From: Treponema saccharophilum DSM 2985
Lineage (GTDB): Bacteria; Spirochaetota; Spirochaetia; Treponematales; Treponemataceae
Length of the DNA: 64,000 nucleotides
NCBI RefSeq assembly: GCF_000255555.1
Contig: NZ_AGRW01000039.1
Location: 1-64,000 of the forward strand
Direction of reading: 5' to 3'
Part shown: in pieces, positions 26,996 through 35,659 of the stretch
How positions within the stretch are numbered: the first letter of the stretch is position 1
How the letters are laid out: every line of letters starts with the position of its first letter
The notes under the pieces: model-generated
Database searches by the model: none
What the model was told of the DNA's origin: nothing
The model's input: the letters and a program-made list of their open reading frames with translations, nothing else
Translations under genes and position numbers: made by a program

Positions 26996-27784
26996 TCAGT
27001 CGGAATCGTCGCCGCGGAGGACGGAAACCTCGCGCTCGGACAACTCGCGGTACGAGCCGAGCGGAATCGACGCGTCGAGCTTGAGCGCGCCCATCGCGAC
27101 GCGCTTGAGGTAGACGACCTCGTTTCCGAGCTGCGCGAACATCCGCTTCACCTGATGGAATTTCCCCTCGTAAATCGTGAGAAGGCAGTCGGCTTTCTCG
27201 GACGAATTCTCCATCTCGAAATCGGCGAATTCAAGCTCGGCGGGAAGCGCGTCGAACCCGTCCTCGTTCCCCTCCCTGTCGACGAAAAACCCGCGCGCGA
27301 ATTTCTCAACATAGGCGGCCTTCCCGCTTTCGTCGAGGGAATCGCGGAGGGCGACGGCGTACGTTTTGGGAACATGCGTCTTCGGGGCGAGAAGCCGGTG
27401 GGTCAGCGCGCCGTCGGTGGTGATTATGAGAAGCCCCTCCGTGTCGATGTCGAGCCGCCCCATGCAGTGGAGGTCGCCGCCTAGGAATTTGTGGCGGACG
27501 GAGTCGTCGAGCAAATCGAAAACGGTCCGGTGCTCGCCGTCCCTGTTCGCGCACACGACGTCGCGGCATTTGTTCATCATGATGTAGACGTCGCGCTGCA
27601 ATTTTATCTCCACGCCGTCAACGAGAACCGTGTCGGAGCCTATCCGAATCTGCATTCCCGGGTCGAACGCCGCCTTTCCGTTGACGACGACGAAGCCGCC
27701 GCGCATGAGCTTCTTGACGTCCTTCCGCGAGCCGAAGCCGTGGTGCGAGAGTATCTTGTCTATTCTTTCACAATCGTTAGCCAT
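26996..27784 (-). CDS. RsuA/RluB-family rRNA pseudouridine synthase
   Basis: 262 aa. An N-terminal S4 RNA-binding domain (ERIDKILSHHGFGSRKDVKKLM, residues 6-28) precedes the catalytic domain with GRLDIDTEGLLIITTDG, where D112 is the catalytic aspartate. KTYAVAL and GKFHQVKRMFAQLG, typical of the family, follow. Length and the single S4 domain fit RsuA (16S U516) as well as RluE/RluF-like enzymes, so the exact target is not assigned. The gene stands alone between thrH and the convergent end of gltA. Confidence 0.9.
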   Translation of the reverse strand: MANDCERIDKILSHHGFGSRKDVKKLMRGGFVVVNGKAAFDPGMQIRIGSDTVLVDGVEIKLQRDVYIMMNKCRDVVCANRDGEHRTVFDLLDDSVRHKFLGGDLHCMGRLDIDTEGLLIITTDGALTHRLLAPKTHVPKTYAVALRDSLDESGKAAYVEKFARGFFVDREGNEDGFDALPAELEFADFEMENSSEKADCLLTIYEGKFHQVKRMFAQLGNEVVYLKRVAMGALKLDASIPLGSYRELSEREVSVLRGDDSD

Positions 27785-27852
27785 GGCGACGAGATTACCA
27801 CGATTCGCCGCAATCGGGAATGTCCCGCGCGCGGCAGAAAAAATCAGCGCGC

Positions 27853-27885
27853 AAAAAAAACGCCCGCGGACTGTTCTCGCGGGCG
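27853..27885 (-). terminator. Terminator of gltA
   Basis: On the minus strand the 8-bp stem CGCCCGCG/CGCGGGCG (27885-27861) is followed by eight T, eleven bases after the gltA stop. Confidence 0.9.
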
Positions 27886-27895
27886 CGGGACGGGA

Positions 27896-29248
27896 TTATC
27901 TCTCGTCAATAGGAACGTACGTGCGCTCCTGGCATATGCTTTTGTATCCGGGGCGGTAGATTCTTCCGCCGGCGACAATCTCCTCGATTCGGTGCGCGCT
28001 CCATCCGGCGATTCGGCTCACCGCAAACAGCGGCGTGAAAAGCTCTCGCGGAATCCCGAGCATCGAATACACGAAGCCGGAATACAAGTCGACGTTGGCG
28101 CAAATGCGTTTCGCGTCGCCCTTCTTCTCGTAAAGAACTTCCGGGCCGATTCTCTCTATCGTCTTGTACAGCTCGAATTCCTCGTTCAGCCCCTTCACCT
28201 CGGCAAGATGCGCCGCCTTGTCGCGAAGGAGGGACGCGCGCGGGTCGTTCACCGTGTAGACGGCGTGCCCGAGGCCGTAAATCAGCCCCGTGCGGTTGAA
28301 CGCCTCCTTGTTGACGATTTTCCGGAGATACTCGCGGACCTCGTTCTCGTTCGACCAGTCCTTCACGTTCGCCTTCACGTCGTCCATCATCTCCATGACC
28401 TGGATGTTCGCGCCGCCGTGACGCCGACCCTTGAGGGAGCCGACAGCCGCAGCCATCGCCGAATACGTGTCGGTATCAGACGAGGAAACGACGTGCACGG
28501 TGAAAGACGAGTTGTTTCCGCCGCCGTGCTCCGCGTGGAGGATAAGCACGAGGTCGAGAAGCTTCGCCTCCTCGTCCGTATACGATTTGTCGTTCCGAAT
28601 GAGGCGAAGGAAATTCTCCGCCGTGGAAAGCTCGGGGAGCGGGTTGTGTATGTACATCGACTTTCCGTCGTAGAACCGCCTTTTTGCCTGGTATGCGTAT
28701 GCCGCGAGCGTCGAGAAGCGGGAGACAAGCTCGATGCACTGGCGGAGTATGTTCGAAATGCTCCTGTCCTCGGGGTTCGCATCGTATGAATAGGACGCGA
28801 GGACGCCGCGGGCAAGCTTGTTCATGATGTCGCTCGAAGGCGCCTTCATAATCATGTCTTCCGTGAAGTTGTCGGGAAGGTTCCGCTTCGCGCCGAGGAG
28901 CGTGCGGAAATTGTCCAGAGCCTCGTGTGTCGGAAGCTCGCCGAAAAGAAGGAGGTAGACGCACTGCTCGTAGGCGAACTGGTTAGTCTTCTCTGCGTCG
29001 CGAATCAAATCCTCTACGTTGTATCCGCGGTAAATGAGCCTTCCAGGGATGGCAACCTTCTGACCGTCCTGCATCTCGTAACCGACGACATCGCCGACGC
29101 TCGTCAACCCGACGAGAACTCCGGTTCCGTTCGAATTTCGGAGACCGCGCTTGACGTCGAATTTCTGGTAAAGGTTTTGGTCGATTGGGTCGTTGCGCTC
29201 AGCAAGCATTGACAGCCGCCCGATGAATAAACTCTCGTTGTCAGACAT
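27896..29248 (-). CDS. gltA: Citrate synthase (citrate/2-methylcitrate synthase family)
   Basis: Condenses acetyl-CoA with oxaloacetate, 450 aa. The catalytic histidines lie in LILHAEHGGGNNSSF and GLGHAVYTVNDPRA, and the late catalytic Asp region is CANVDLYSGFVYSMLGIP. Spacing and the GG-N-N-S motif fit the class found in Firmicutes and spirochaetes rather than E. coli type II. With no other TCA genes nearby, a role in 2-oxoglutarate/glutamate synthesis is the likely use (inference). ATG 29248 has a strong GGAGG eight bases upstream; the in-frame upstream start at 29281 is rejected. The promoter is listed separately. Confidence 0.93.
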   Translation of the reverse strand: MSDNESLFIGRLSMLAERNDPIDQNLYQKFDVKRGLRNSNGTGVLVGLTSVGDVVGYEMQDGQKVAIPGRLIYRGYNVEDLIRDAEKTNQFAYEQCVYLLLFGELPTHEALDNFRTLLGAKRNLPDNFTEDMIMKAPSSDIMNKLARGVLASYSYDANPEDRSISNILRQCIELVSRFSTLAAYAYQAKRRFYDGKSMYIHNPLPELSTAENFLRLIRNDKSYTDEEAKLLDLVLILHAEHGGGNNSSFTVHVVSSSDTDTYSAMAAAVGSLKGRRHGGANIQVMEMMDDVKANVKDWSNENEVREYLRKIVNKEAFNRTGLIYGLGHAVYTVNDPRASLLRDKAAHLAEVKGLNEEFELYKTIERIGPEVLYEKKGDAKRICANVDLYSGFVYSMLGIPRELFTPLFAVSRIAGWSAHRIEEIVAGGRIYRPGYKSICQERTYVPIDER

Positions 29249-29307
29249 TTTTAGTACCTCCGGTTTCTCTCTGTTCCGCAAAAGGGCAACACGTAACGCA
29301 CACCCGA

Positions 29308-29342
29308 TTTATGCAAAATATGCATAAATATGCAAAACATTA
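29308..29342. promoter_or_regulatory. Triple ATGCA direct repeat in the gltA leader
   Basis: ATGCAAAAT, ATGCATAAAT and ATGCAAAAC follow each other, giving three ATGCA motifs spaced nine to ten bases apart. The set lies just downstream of the predicted gltA start of transcription and could be an operator. No regulator is assigned. Confidence 0.45.
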
Positions 29343-29358
29343 TCGACGTTTTTCAATA

Positions 29359-29387
29359 ATTATACATAATTGAAAACCTCTATTCAA
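29359..29387 (-). promoter_or_regulatory. Promoter of gltA
   Basis: On the minus strand TTGAAT (29387-29382), a 17-base spacer and a perfect TATAAT (29364-29359). The leader to the ATG is about 100 bases. Confidence 0.8.
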
Positions 29388-29572
29388 CAATAAGAGCGCG
29401 CAAGGCCGTCATAAAATTCCTGTGGCGGCGAAGAAAAAAAACGCACAAAGACCCCGCCGCACAAGGAGAAGCCGAAGTGATTCGCGAGAAAAATTTGCGG
29501 GAAACGAAAAAAAGGGCTGCCCGAACGTATTGGACAACCCTTGCGGCAAAAGCACCGGATGAAACCGGCACG

Positions 29573-31048
29573 TCACATTTTCAGCGAGAATTTCTCCACA
29601 TCGGCGGATGCGCTTCCGTCGGCACTGAACGAGATTCCGTCAGCGTCCAGCGGAGTATAGATTGCCGTCGTCATCGCCTGCTCTCCGCCGTTCATGAAAA
29701 CCTCAACGCTGTTTTTGTCGAGCACGATTCTCAGGGGAAGCTCGCTCGACGCGCAAAGAATCTTGCATTCCATCGCGTGGAGCAAAGCCCTGCGGCTTCC
29801 CGAATGGCGGCGGTCAACAGTGAGGGTGCGCTCCCGCACGCGGTAGATGATTTCAGTGTAAAAATCCCCGCTTTCGGCGACTTTTACGGAGCACACGTTG
29901 CAGTCCGCGCCGGGGCGGAGCGTGACTTCCATATCGAGGACGCGGCCTGACACATCCGCAAGCGTCGTCGGCACAGAAGACAAGCTCACGTCCTTGTAGG
30001 AGACGGATTTTCCGCGCAGCTCATCGAATTCCTTTGCGGGTTTCTGAAAGAGACGCCCGTTTCTGATGAAAAGCTCGCGAGGAACGCTCATCTGCCCCGC
30101 CCAGGGGGAGCCTTCCTCGCGAATCGGGCATGTGTCCCAGTTCTGCATCCATCCAATCATTATCCGCCTGCCGTCCGGAGAAAGGACTGTTTGAGGGGCG
30201 TAAAAATCGATTCCGGAATCGACCGTCTGATCCGAGCATTCGACGAATTTTCCCGTCTTCTCGTCGAAATCCCCGATAAGGCAGACCGTTCCGTTTCCGT
30301 TTTTGTACTCGCCCCCGCAAACCATGTCCTGCGGGCTTACAAGGAGAACGAATTTGTCCCCGAGCCTGAAAAAGTCCGGGCATTCCCACATTTTTCCGAA
30401 GCGGTTTTCGTTTGCATCCAAAACGCTCCAGAAATCCCAGTCAAATCCGTCCCCGCTTGTATAAAGGAGGATCTGCCCGCTTCCGTCCGGCGCCCTGTTC
30501 GCAAGGGCGCAGCAAAACCTTCCGTCGGAAAGCCGCCAGATTTTCGGATCGCGAAAATCAGAGCGGCTCGCGCCTTCGGGAAGTTTCGAAGAGCCAATGA
30601 CGGGGTTCTTCTCGTATTTCTCGTAGTTTTCCCCGTCGCCAACGGCAACGCACTGAACCTGAATGTCACGGATTTTGCCATCCTCCATTTTTTCCTGTTT
30701 CACGCCGGTATAAACAAGAAGATGGCGCCCGTCATCAAGCTCAATCGCGTTCCCGGAAAAGCAACCGTTGCAGTCATACGCTTCGTCAGGAGCAAGAGCA
30801 GCAGGGAGGTACTTCCAATGCAGGAGGTTGGAGCTGACCGCGTGCCCCCAGTGCATTGTGTTCCAGTGAATGTCGTACGGATTGTACTGGTAGAACAGAT
30901 GGTACTTTCCGCCGTAGTATGAAAATCCGTTCGGGTCATTCATCCAGCCACAATACGGAGTGAGGTGGAACGCAGGTCTTGCGCCTGCATCGATAGAAGC
31001 AGCCGCCCTTGCCTCGTGATTCCGTGCCTTCTGCAACAAATCGCTCAT
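29573..31048 (-). CDS. Cytoplasmic GH32 beta-fructofuranosidase (sucrose/sucrose-6-phosphate hydrolase)
   Basis: 491 aa, GH32: a five-bladed propeller (about 28-330) plus a C-terminal beta-sandwich. The three catalytic motifs are intact: WMNDPNG with nucleophile D38, FRDP with D167, and WECPDFF with acid/base E222. No signal peptide, so it acts inside the cell on imported sucrose or fructo-oligosaccharides. It ends the transporter operon, 22 bases after the binding-protein gene. Unlike many ScrB loci it lacks a PTS partner; an ABC importer feeds it, so the unphosphorylated sugar is the probable substrate. A second, exported GH32 lies at 37374. Confidence 0.93.
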   Translation of the reverse strand: MSDLLQKARNHEARAAASIDAGARPAFHLTPYCGWMNDPNGFSYYGGKYHLFYQYNPYDIHWNTMHWGHAVSSNLLHWKYLPAALAPDEAYDCNGCFSGNAIELDDGRHLLVYTGVKQEKMEDGKIRDIQVQCVAVGDGENYEKYEKNPVIGSSKLPEGASRSDFRDPKIWRLSDGRFCCALANRAPDGSGQILLYTSGDGFDWDFWSVLDANENRFGKMWECPDFFRLGDKFVLLVSPQDMVCGGEYKNGNGTVCLIGDFDEKTGKFVECSDQTVDSGIDFYAPQTVLSPDGRRIMIGWMQNWDTCPIREEGSPWAGQMSVPRELFIRNGRLFQKPAKEFDELRGKSVSYKDVSLSSVPTTLADVSGRVLDMEVTLRPGADCNVCSVKVAESGDFYTEIIYRVRERTLTVDRRHSGSRRALLHAMECKILCASSELPLRIVLDKNSVEVFMNGGEQAMTTAIYTPLDADGISFSADGSASADVEKFSLKM

Positions 31049-31070
31049 AAAATTCCTCTATAACAAAACC

Positions 31071-32744
31071 TTAGTTGCCCATACTTGCATAGTATGAGTC
31101 CAGATATTTCTGGAAAATCGAAATAAGCTTTTCGAGTTTGTAAGACTCAAGCTTCTTGTTGAAATTGTCCCAATCCTGCTCGGTGAATCCGTTCATCACC
31201 CAGTCGGATTTTGCCGTGTTGATTGCCTTGGATACGTCCGCCTGGATATTGGAGACCTCCTCGGTGTCCTCGCGCGTCATGAACACGTTCGGATAGACAT
31301 ATTTCTCGTTCACGTCGGGCGTGAAGTAATCCTTTATCCAGTCGAGGCGGTATTTCGCGTCGTCCGGGCATGTCACGTAAACGCCGTAGTACTCGTCGAG
31401 AATCGCAAGCGGACCGTTCACGCTCTCAGCCTCGCGCACCTCGACGGGAGACGCAGTTCCGAGCGGCGCGTGCTTGAGCATCGCCTTCCCATCCTTGTTC
31501 GTACCCATAACGAAGATGTCGAATTCGTCGTCCTCTCCGTACGTTCCCCAGTTGTTCTGCGGAGACTGGAAGGGATCGTACATCTGGTCCAGCCAGGCGC
31601 AGACGAGCGCCGGATTCTTCGCGACGGCAGTGACAACGCAGCGGCCGCGATCGAATCCGCTCGTGAACGAACCGTTCTGCGCGGTAAGGTTCTTTACGTC
31701 CGCCTTGAGAACGGGAAGCGGAACCCAGTCGGCGAGGTTCGCGATGTTCGCGACATCCCAGCTGAAGCACACGCCGTATCGTCCTGATTTTCCTTTCGAC
31801 ACATATGTTGACCACTCCTGCGTGAAGGCCTCGGGGTCAATCAGCCCCTGCTCGTACAGCTTGTGGAGCCACTGCGTTCCTTTCTTGAATCCTTCCTGCG
31901 TCGCGCTGCAGATGACCTTGCGCTCGTCAGTGACCGCGATGTGGCGCCCCTTGTCGGCGTCCCCGTATCCCTCGCCGAAGCCGTTTATAAGAACGTAAGG
32001 ATCCTGGCCGCCGTCGTTCATGATGAACGACATCGGGATTATGCTTCCGTCGATGCTGAATTTCCGCTGAATCTTTTCCGCGTTCGCCTTGAACGCAAGG
32101 AGGACGTTCTCGAATTCCTCCACCGTTTTCGGGACATCAAGTCCGAGGAAGTCGAGCCATTTCTTGTTGATGAAGCTCATGTTGTCGATTACCTGAATCG
32201 CCTCCTTGCCGCTTCCGAGCTGCTCAATCCACGGCAAGCCCCAGATGTGGCCGTTCGTGTCGGTGCACATCGCGCGGTATTCGGGATATTTGTCGAACAC
32301 TTTCTTCAGGTTGGGCATGTACGAGTCGATGTACCCCTCAAGCGGGATGATGATTCCCTGGTCGGCGTACTTCAGGAGGCTCGAATCGTTGAAGCTCGCG
32401 TTGAAGACAAAATCGGCGAGCGTTTTCGGATTCGCCATCGCCAGCGTGATTTTGTCGTTCCACTGGTCGCTCTGGATTGCGGTCCATTTGACCTCCACGT
32501 TCGTCTTTTCCTGCAGGCGGCGGAAAATCGTCCTGTTGTTCGGGTCGGACTCCGTATTCGCCGGGAAGCTCGTCAGTCCCGAGATGACAGCCTTTTCCTT
32601 GAGCGGGAACGAAAGCGACGCGATGTCGACTTTCTGAACCTCACCGCTGTTCAAGGACACGTTCTTGTCCTTGCACCCCACAAAAAGGCTGCCGCCGAGA
32701 GCAATCGCCAATGCGGCGAAAGCGATTTTCTGATTTTTTTTCAT
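31071..32744 (-). CDS. Lipoprotein sugar-binding protein of an ABC importer (LplA/LipO type)
   Basis: 557 aa. A signal peptide ends in a lipobox with Cys24 (SLFVGCKDK), so it is anchored in the membrane facing the periplasm. The mature part is a large family 1 solute-binding protein of the kind paired with LplB/YtcP permeases. It is bigger than maltose-type binders, and aromatic-rich. Context (two permeases upstream, GH32 downstream, fructokinase nearby) points to sucrose or short fructans as ligand. ATG 32744 follows GGGGG; an earlier in-frame start at 32768 lies upstream of the signal peptide and is rejected. Confidence 0.9.
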   Translation of the reverse strand: MKKNQKIAFAALAIALGGSLFVGCKDKNVSLNSGEVQKVDIASLSFPLKEKAVISGLTSFPANTESDPNNRTIFRRLQEKTNVEVKWTAIQSDQWNDKITLAMANPKTLADFVFNASFNDSSLLKYADQGIIIPLEGYIDSYMPNLKKVFDKYPEYRAMCTDTNGHIWGLPWIEQLGSGKEAIQVIDNMSFINKKWLDFLGLDVPKTVEEFENVLLAFKANAEKIQRKFSIDGSIIPMSFIMNDGGQDPYVLINGFGEGYGDADKGRHIAVTDERKVICSATQEGFKKGTQWLHKLYEQGLIDPEAFTQEWSTYVSKGKSGRYGVCFSWDVANIANLADWVPLPVLKADVKNLTAQNGSFTSGFDRGRCVVTAVAKNPALVCAWLDQMYDPFQSPQNNWGTYGEDDEFDIFVMGTNKDGKAMLKHAPLGTASPVEVREAESVNGPLAILDEYYGVYVTCPDDAKYRLDWIKDYFTPDVNEKYVYPNVFMTREDTEEVSNIQADVSKAINTAKSDWVMNGFTEQDWDNFNKKLESYKLEKLISIFQKYLDSYYASMGN

Positions 32745-32768
32745 TTTTCCCCCTTTTTTATCTTGCAA

Positions 32769-33665
32769 TCAGCCCTTTATAGAGCCGATCAGGATTCCTT
32801 TGTTGAAATACTTCTGGAAGAACGGATACATCGCCAGGAGCGGGAAGCTCGAAACGATGATTGTCGCGTACTTCAGAAGCTCCGCAAGCTGAGCGCGAGC
32901 CGCCGTGCTCTGCATGTCGGAAATCATGCCGGACTCGGGCTGGTTCTGAATCAGGATTGAGCGGAGAACGAGCTGAAGAGGCTGCTTCGCCGCGTCGTTC
33001 AGGTAAATCATCGCGTCAAAGTAGCTGTTCCACATTCCGACGAACTGCCACAACGCGAGCACCATAATCAGCGGAGTGCAGACGGGAAGCAGAATCCGGA
33101 AGTAGTACGTCACCTCGCTCGCCCCGTCAACGAACGCCGCCTCCTGCAATTCCTTGGGAACGCCCTTGTAATAGGTGCGCGCTATTATCATGTTCCACAC
33201 GCTGAACGCGCCCGGAAGGACGACCGCCCAGATTGTGTTTATCATCCCCATATTGCTGATGAGCAGGTATGTCGGGATAAGACCGCCGCCGAAAAACATC
33301 GTAATCACGAAAAGCACGTTGAAGAATTTGCGTCCCTTGAAATCCGGGCGCGACATCGGATATGCGGCGAGAAGCGTGATGAACACCGAAATGAGCGTGA
33401 ACACGACCGAATAGAGGATGGCGTTCCAGAATCCCGTCCAAATCGCCTTGTTGGAGAGGACGCGCTCATACGCGGTGAGCGTCCACTTGCTGAAATCGAA
33501 GGACACGCCCTTGTTCTGAAGCGTGACGGGATCGATGAACGATGCCACGATTATGTAAAGGACCGGCACGATAATCGCGACAACGAAAAGCGCGAGGACG
33601 CCATATCCGCATCTGATTATCGCCCTGTCAAAAACAGTCAGTTTTATAAGATGATTCTTTTTCAT
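32769..33665 (-). CDS. Carbohydrate ABC transporter permease (YtcP/LplC-like)
   Basis: 298 aa with six predicted membrane helices. The MalG-type EAA loop is KELQEAAFVDGASEVTYYFR around residues 175-195. It forms the inner-membrane channel with the permease encoded 12 bases upstream. The binding-protein gene follows after 24 bases. No ATPase gene is in this operon. As in many CUT1 systems, a shared MsmK/MalK-type ATPase elsewhere must energise it. Confidence 0.92.
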   Translation of the reverse strand: MKKNHLIKLTVFDRAIIRCGYGVLALFVVAIIVPVLYIIVASFIDPVTLQNKGVSFDFSKWTLTAYERVLSNKAIWTGFWNAILYSVVFTLISVFITLLAAYPMSRPDFKGRKFFNVLFVITMFFGGGLIPTYLLISNMGMINTIWAVVLPGAFSVWNMIIARTYYKGVPKELQEAAFVDGASEVTYYFRILLPVCTPLIMVLALWQFVGMWNSYFDAMIYLNDAAKQPLQLVLRSILIQNQPESGMISDMQSTAARAQLAELLKYATIIVSSFPLLAMYPFFQKYFNKGILIGSIKG

Positions 33666-33677
33666 TTCTCAGCCTCC

Positions 33678-34574
33678 TTACAATCCCTGTCCCTCGTTCA
33701 TCTTCGAGACAGTCTTGTTCACGACGAGAAGCATGATTACGTTCACGACCGTGTTGAAAAGGCCGACAGCCGTCGAGAAGCTGTAGTCGCCGTCAAGAAG
33801 ACCCTTCTTGTACACGTATGTCGCGATGATTTCCGCGGCGGGAAGGTTCAGGTCGGTCTGGAGGGCATACGCCTTCTCGAAGCCGATGCTCATTATGTTT
33901 CCCGCCTGAAGGATGAACTGAATCAACGCGATGCTCTTTATCGCCGGCCACTCGACGACGCGGATTTCCTGCAAAATGTTCGCGCCGTCGAGGATTGCCG
34001 CCTCGCGCGTCTCCTGGTTCACGTTCGCGAGCGCCGCAGTGTACATAATCGAAGCCCAGCCGGCGCCCTGCCAGATTCCGCTGGCAATGTAGATGGAGCG
34101 GAACGCCTCCGGAGCCGCCATGAAGTTGACTTGGCTTCCGAAGAAGTTGTTCACCGGTCCCGTAACGGAAAGCATTATCCGAACGATACCGCAGACAACG
34201 ATGACCGAAATGAAATTCGGAAGGTAAAGCACAAGCTGCACGTTCCGCTTTATTGACGGGCTCTGCACGCGGTTGAGAAGGAGCGCGAGGATAATCGGAA
34301 CGGGAAATCCCCAGAGAAGCCCGTAGACGCTCAGCTTCAGCGTGTTCGCAAGGTATGAAAGGAAATCCGGCGACGAAAGAAAACGCGCAAAATGCTTCAT
34401 GCCGACCCAGCGGCTCGCCAGAAGCCCGCGAATCGGATTGTAATCCTGAAAGGCAATCAAAATTCCGCCCATCGGAACGTAGCGGAAGACGATTGTCAGC
34501 GCGAGAGCCGGCAGAAGAAAGATAATATAAAGCTGCCAATGGTCCCGTACATAAGACAGCGTCTTTGATTTCAT
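33678..34574 (-). CDS. Carbohydrate ABC transporter permease (LplB/YteP-like)
   Basis: 298 aa with six helices. The N-terminal WQLYIIFLLPALALTIVFRYVPMGGILIAFQDYNP is typical of LplB. The EAA loop is ETREAAILDGANILQEIRVVEW. It is the first gene of the importer operon. ATG 34574 has GGAGG six bases before it; a longer reading to 34646 runs through the promoter and is rejected. Operators flank its promoter (see separate entries). Confidence 0.93.
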   Translation of the reverse strand: MKSKTLSYVRDHWQLYIIFLLPALALTIVFRYVPMGGILIAFQDYNPIRGLLASRWVGMKHFARFLSSPDFLSYLANTLKLSVYGLLWGFPVPIILALLLNRVQSPSIKRNVQLVLYLPNFISVIVVCGIVRIMLSVTGPVNNFFGSQVNFMAAPEAFRSIYIASGIWQGAGWASIMYTAALANVNQETREAAILDGANILQEIRVVEWPAIKSIALIQFILQAGNIMSIGFEKAYALQTDLNLPAAEIIATYVYKKGLLDGDYSFSTAVGLFNTVVNVIMLLVVNKTVSKMNEGQGL

Positions 34575-34598
34575 ATGTGCCTCCTTTTGTGCGTTTGC

Positions 34599-34641
34599 AA
34601 AACTGGTTTTACAAACTTGAAAATAGTGTAAAACCAGTTTT
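34599..34641. promoter_or_regulatory. Paired LacI-family operators at the importer promoter
   Basis: AAAACTGGTTTT (34599-34610) and AAAACCAGTTTT (34630-34641) are pseudo-palindromes of the LacI-family form AAAACNNGTTTT. They are exact reverse complements of each other and their centres are 31 bases apart, close to three helical turns. One lies inside the -35/-10 spacer, the other just past the start point. The LacI-type protein at 38999 is the obvious candidate regulator. Confidence 0.75.
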
Positions 34642-34653
34642 TGCATTTGTCAA
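34625..34653 (-). promoter_or_regulatory. Promoter of the sugar-importer operon
   Basis: On the minus strand TTGACA (34653-34648), a 17-base spacer and TACACT (34630-34625). Confidence 0.8.
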
Positions 34654-34778
34654 GAAAATTTGTGCATTTTTCAGTGCGCTTTATTACATTTTTCGCAAAA
34701 TTTGACAATTACCGACACGACGGCTTTGCCATTTGAAAAACGCAGGCAAAATTCCCCGGCATCCTATCCTTCACGATT

Positions 34779-35648
34779 TCAGTTCGCAGGAGCCGCACAC
34801 ACGACACGGAAGCCGACCTGCCCCCAGTCCCCGTCGTTAGGATAGTCCCAAGCCGCGGAAAGCGGGATGCAGTCTTTAGAGTCGCCGCCGATGCGGACGC
34901 GCTTGCCGTCGCCCGCCGTATCCCAGCACAGCTCCCAAGCGTTTCCGCTCATGTCGTAAAGACCGTTCGAGTTCGGCTTTTTCTGCGCGACCTCGTGGAT
35001 TTGGGCCGAACTCTCGCCCGCCCAAGCATATTCGCTCAAGCTGTCGCTTCCGATGCAGCCCGAGTAGTAATTGCCGTAGTCTCCGCTGTCCTGGCTCGCA
35101 TTTGTTCCCAGCGCCGCAAACACCCATTCGTCCTTGTGCGGGAGCCTGAAGCCGTTTGCGTCCGAATCCTCGGTTATCGCGTTCCAGTCCGCATCGTTTG
35201 AAGTCGGGACATCGCCCCACTTGCTCGCGTCCGGCTCACCTCCCTTCTTGTACACAGGCTCAAGCCCCTCTTTTTTGCTCAGCTCGTTGCAGAACACGAG
35301 AGCTTCGTAGAACCTCACCTTGTCTACAGGCAGATTGTCGCCTTCCACAGAACATTCGTGGCTTCCCATGATTTCCTTGTACAACTTCTGGGTCGTCTCC
35401 GTTGCCGCCATGTAGAACGCGCCGACCGTCTCTGTGTCGTCGCCGAACTTGAACGAGCCGGACTCAATCTTCTTCATCGTGATGTTCTTGAACAGGTCGG
35501 AATCCGCCGCGCCGTTTTCGTCAGGAGAATTTTCCTGCGATTGGTTGGAACTCGGCTCCTCGTACTCGGAACCCGTATAGCAGGAAACGAAACCTACCGC
35601 CGCCGCAACAGCAAGCGCGCCGAACAATGCTTTCTTTGACTTTTTCAT
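34779..35648 (-). CDS. SUMF1/FGE-fold lipoprotein
   Basis: 289 aa. A signal peptide with a lipobox at Cys23 (VGFVSCYTG) leads to an acidic linker and then a formylglycine-generating-enzyme/C-type-lectin-like domain. Visible motifs are NGFRLPHKDEWVFAALG, NGLYDMSGNAWELCWD and the terminal VGFRVV. The catalytic cysteine pair of true FGE is not evident, so it is more likely a binding or structural surface protein. It follows the outer-membrane barrel gene by 11 bases with AAGGAG before the ATG, so they are co-expressed. The last ~40 residues resemble the variable region of diversity-generating-retroelement targets, but no reverse transcriptase is in view. Confidence 0.88.
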   Translation of the reverse strand: MKKSKKALFGALAVAAAVGFVSCYTGSEYEEPSSNQSQENSPDENGAADSDLFKNITMKKIESGSFKFGDDTETVGAFYMAATETTQKLYKEIMGSHECSVEGDNLPVDKVRFYEALVFCNELSKKEGLEPVYKKGGEPDASKWGDVPTSNDADWNAITEDSDANGFRLPHKDEWVFAALGTNASQDSGDYGNYYSGCIGSDSLSEYAWAGESSAQIHEVAQKKPNSNGLYDMSGNAWELCWDTAGDGKRVRIGGDSKDCIPLSAAWDYPNDGDWGQVGFRVVCAAPAN

Positions 35649-35659
35649 TTGATTTCTCC

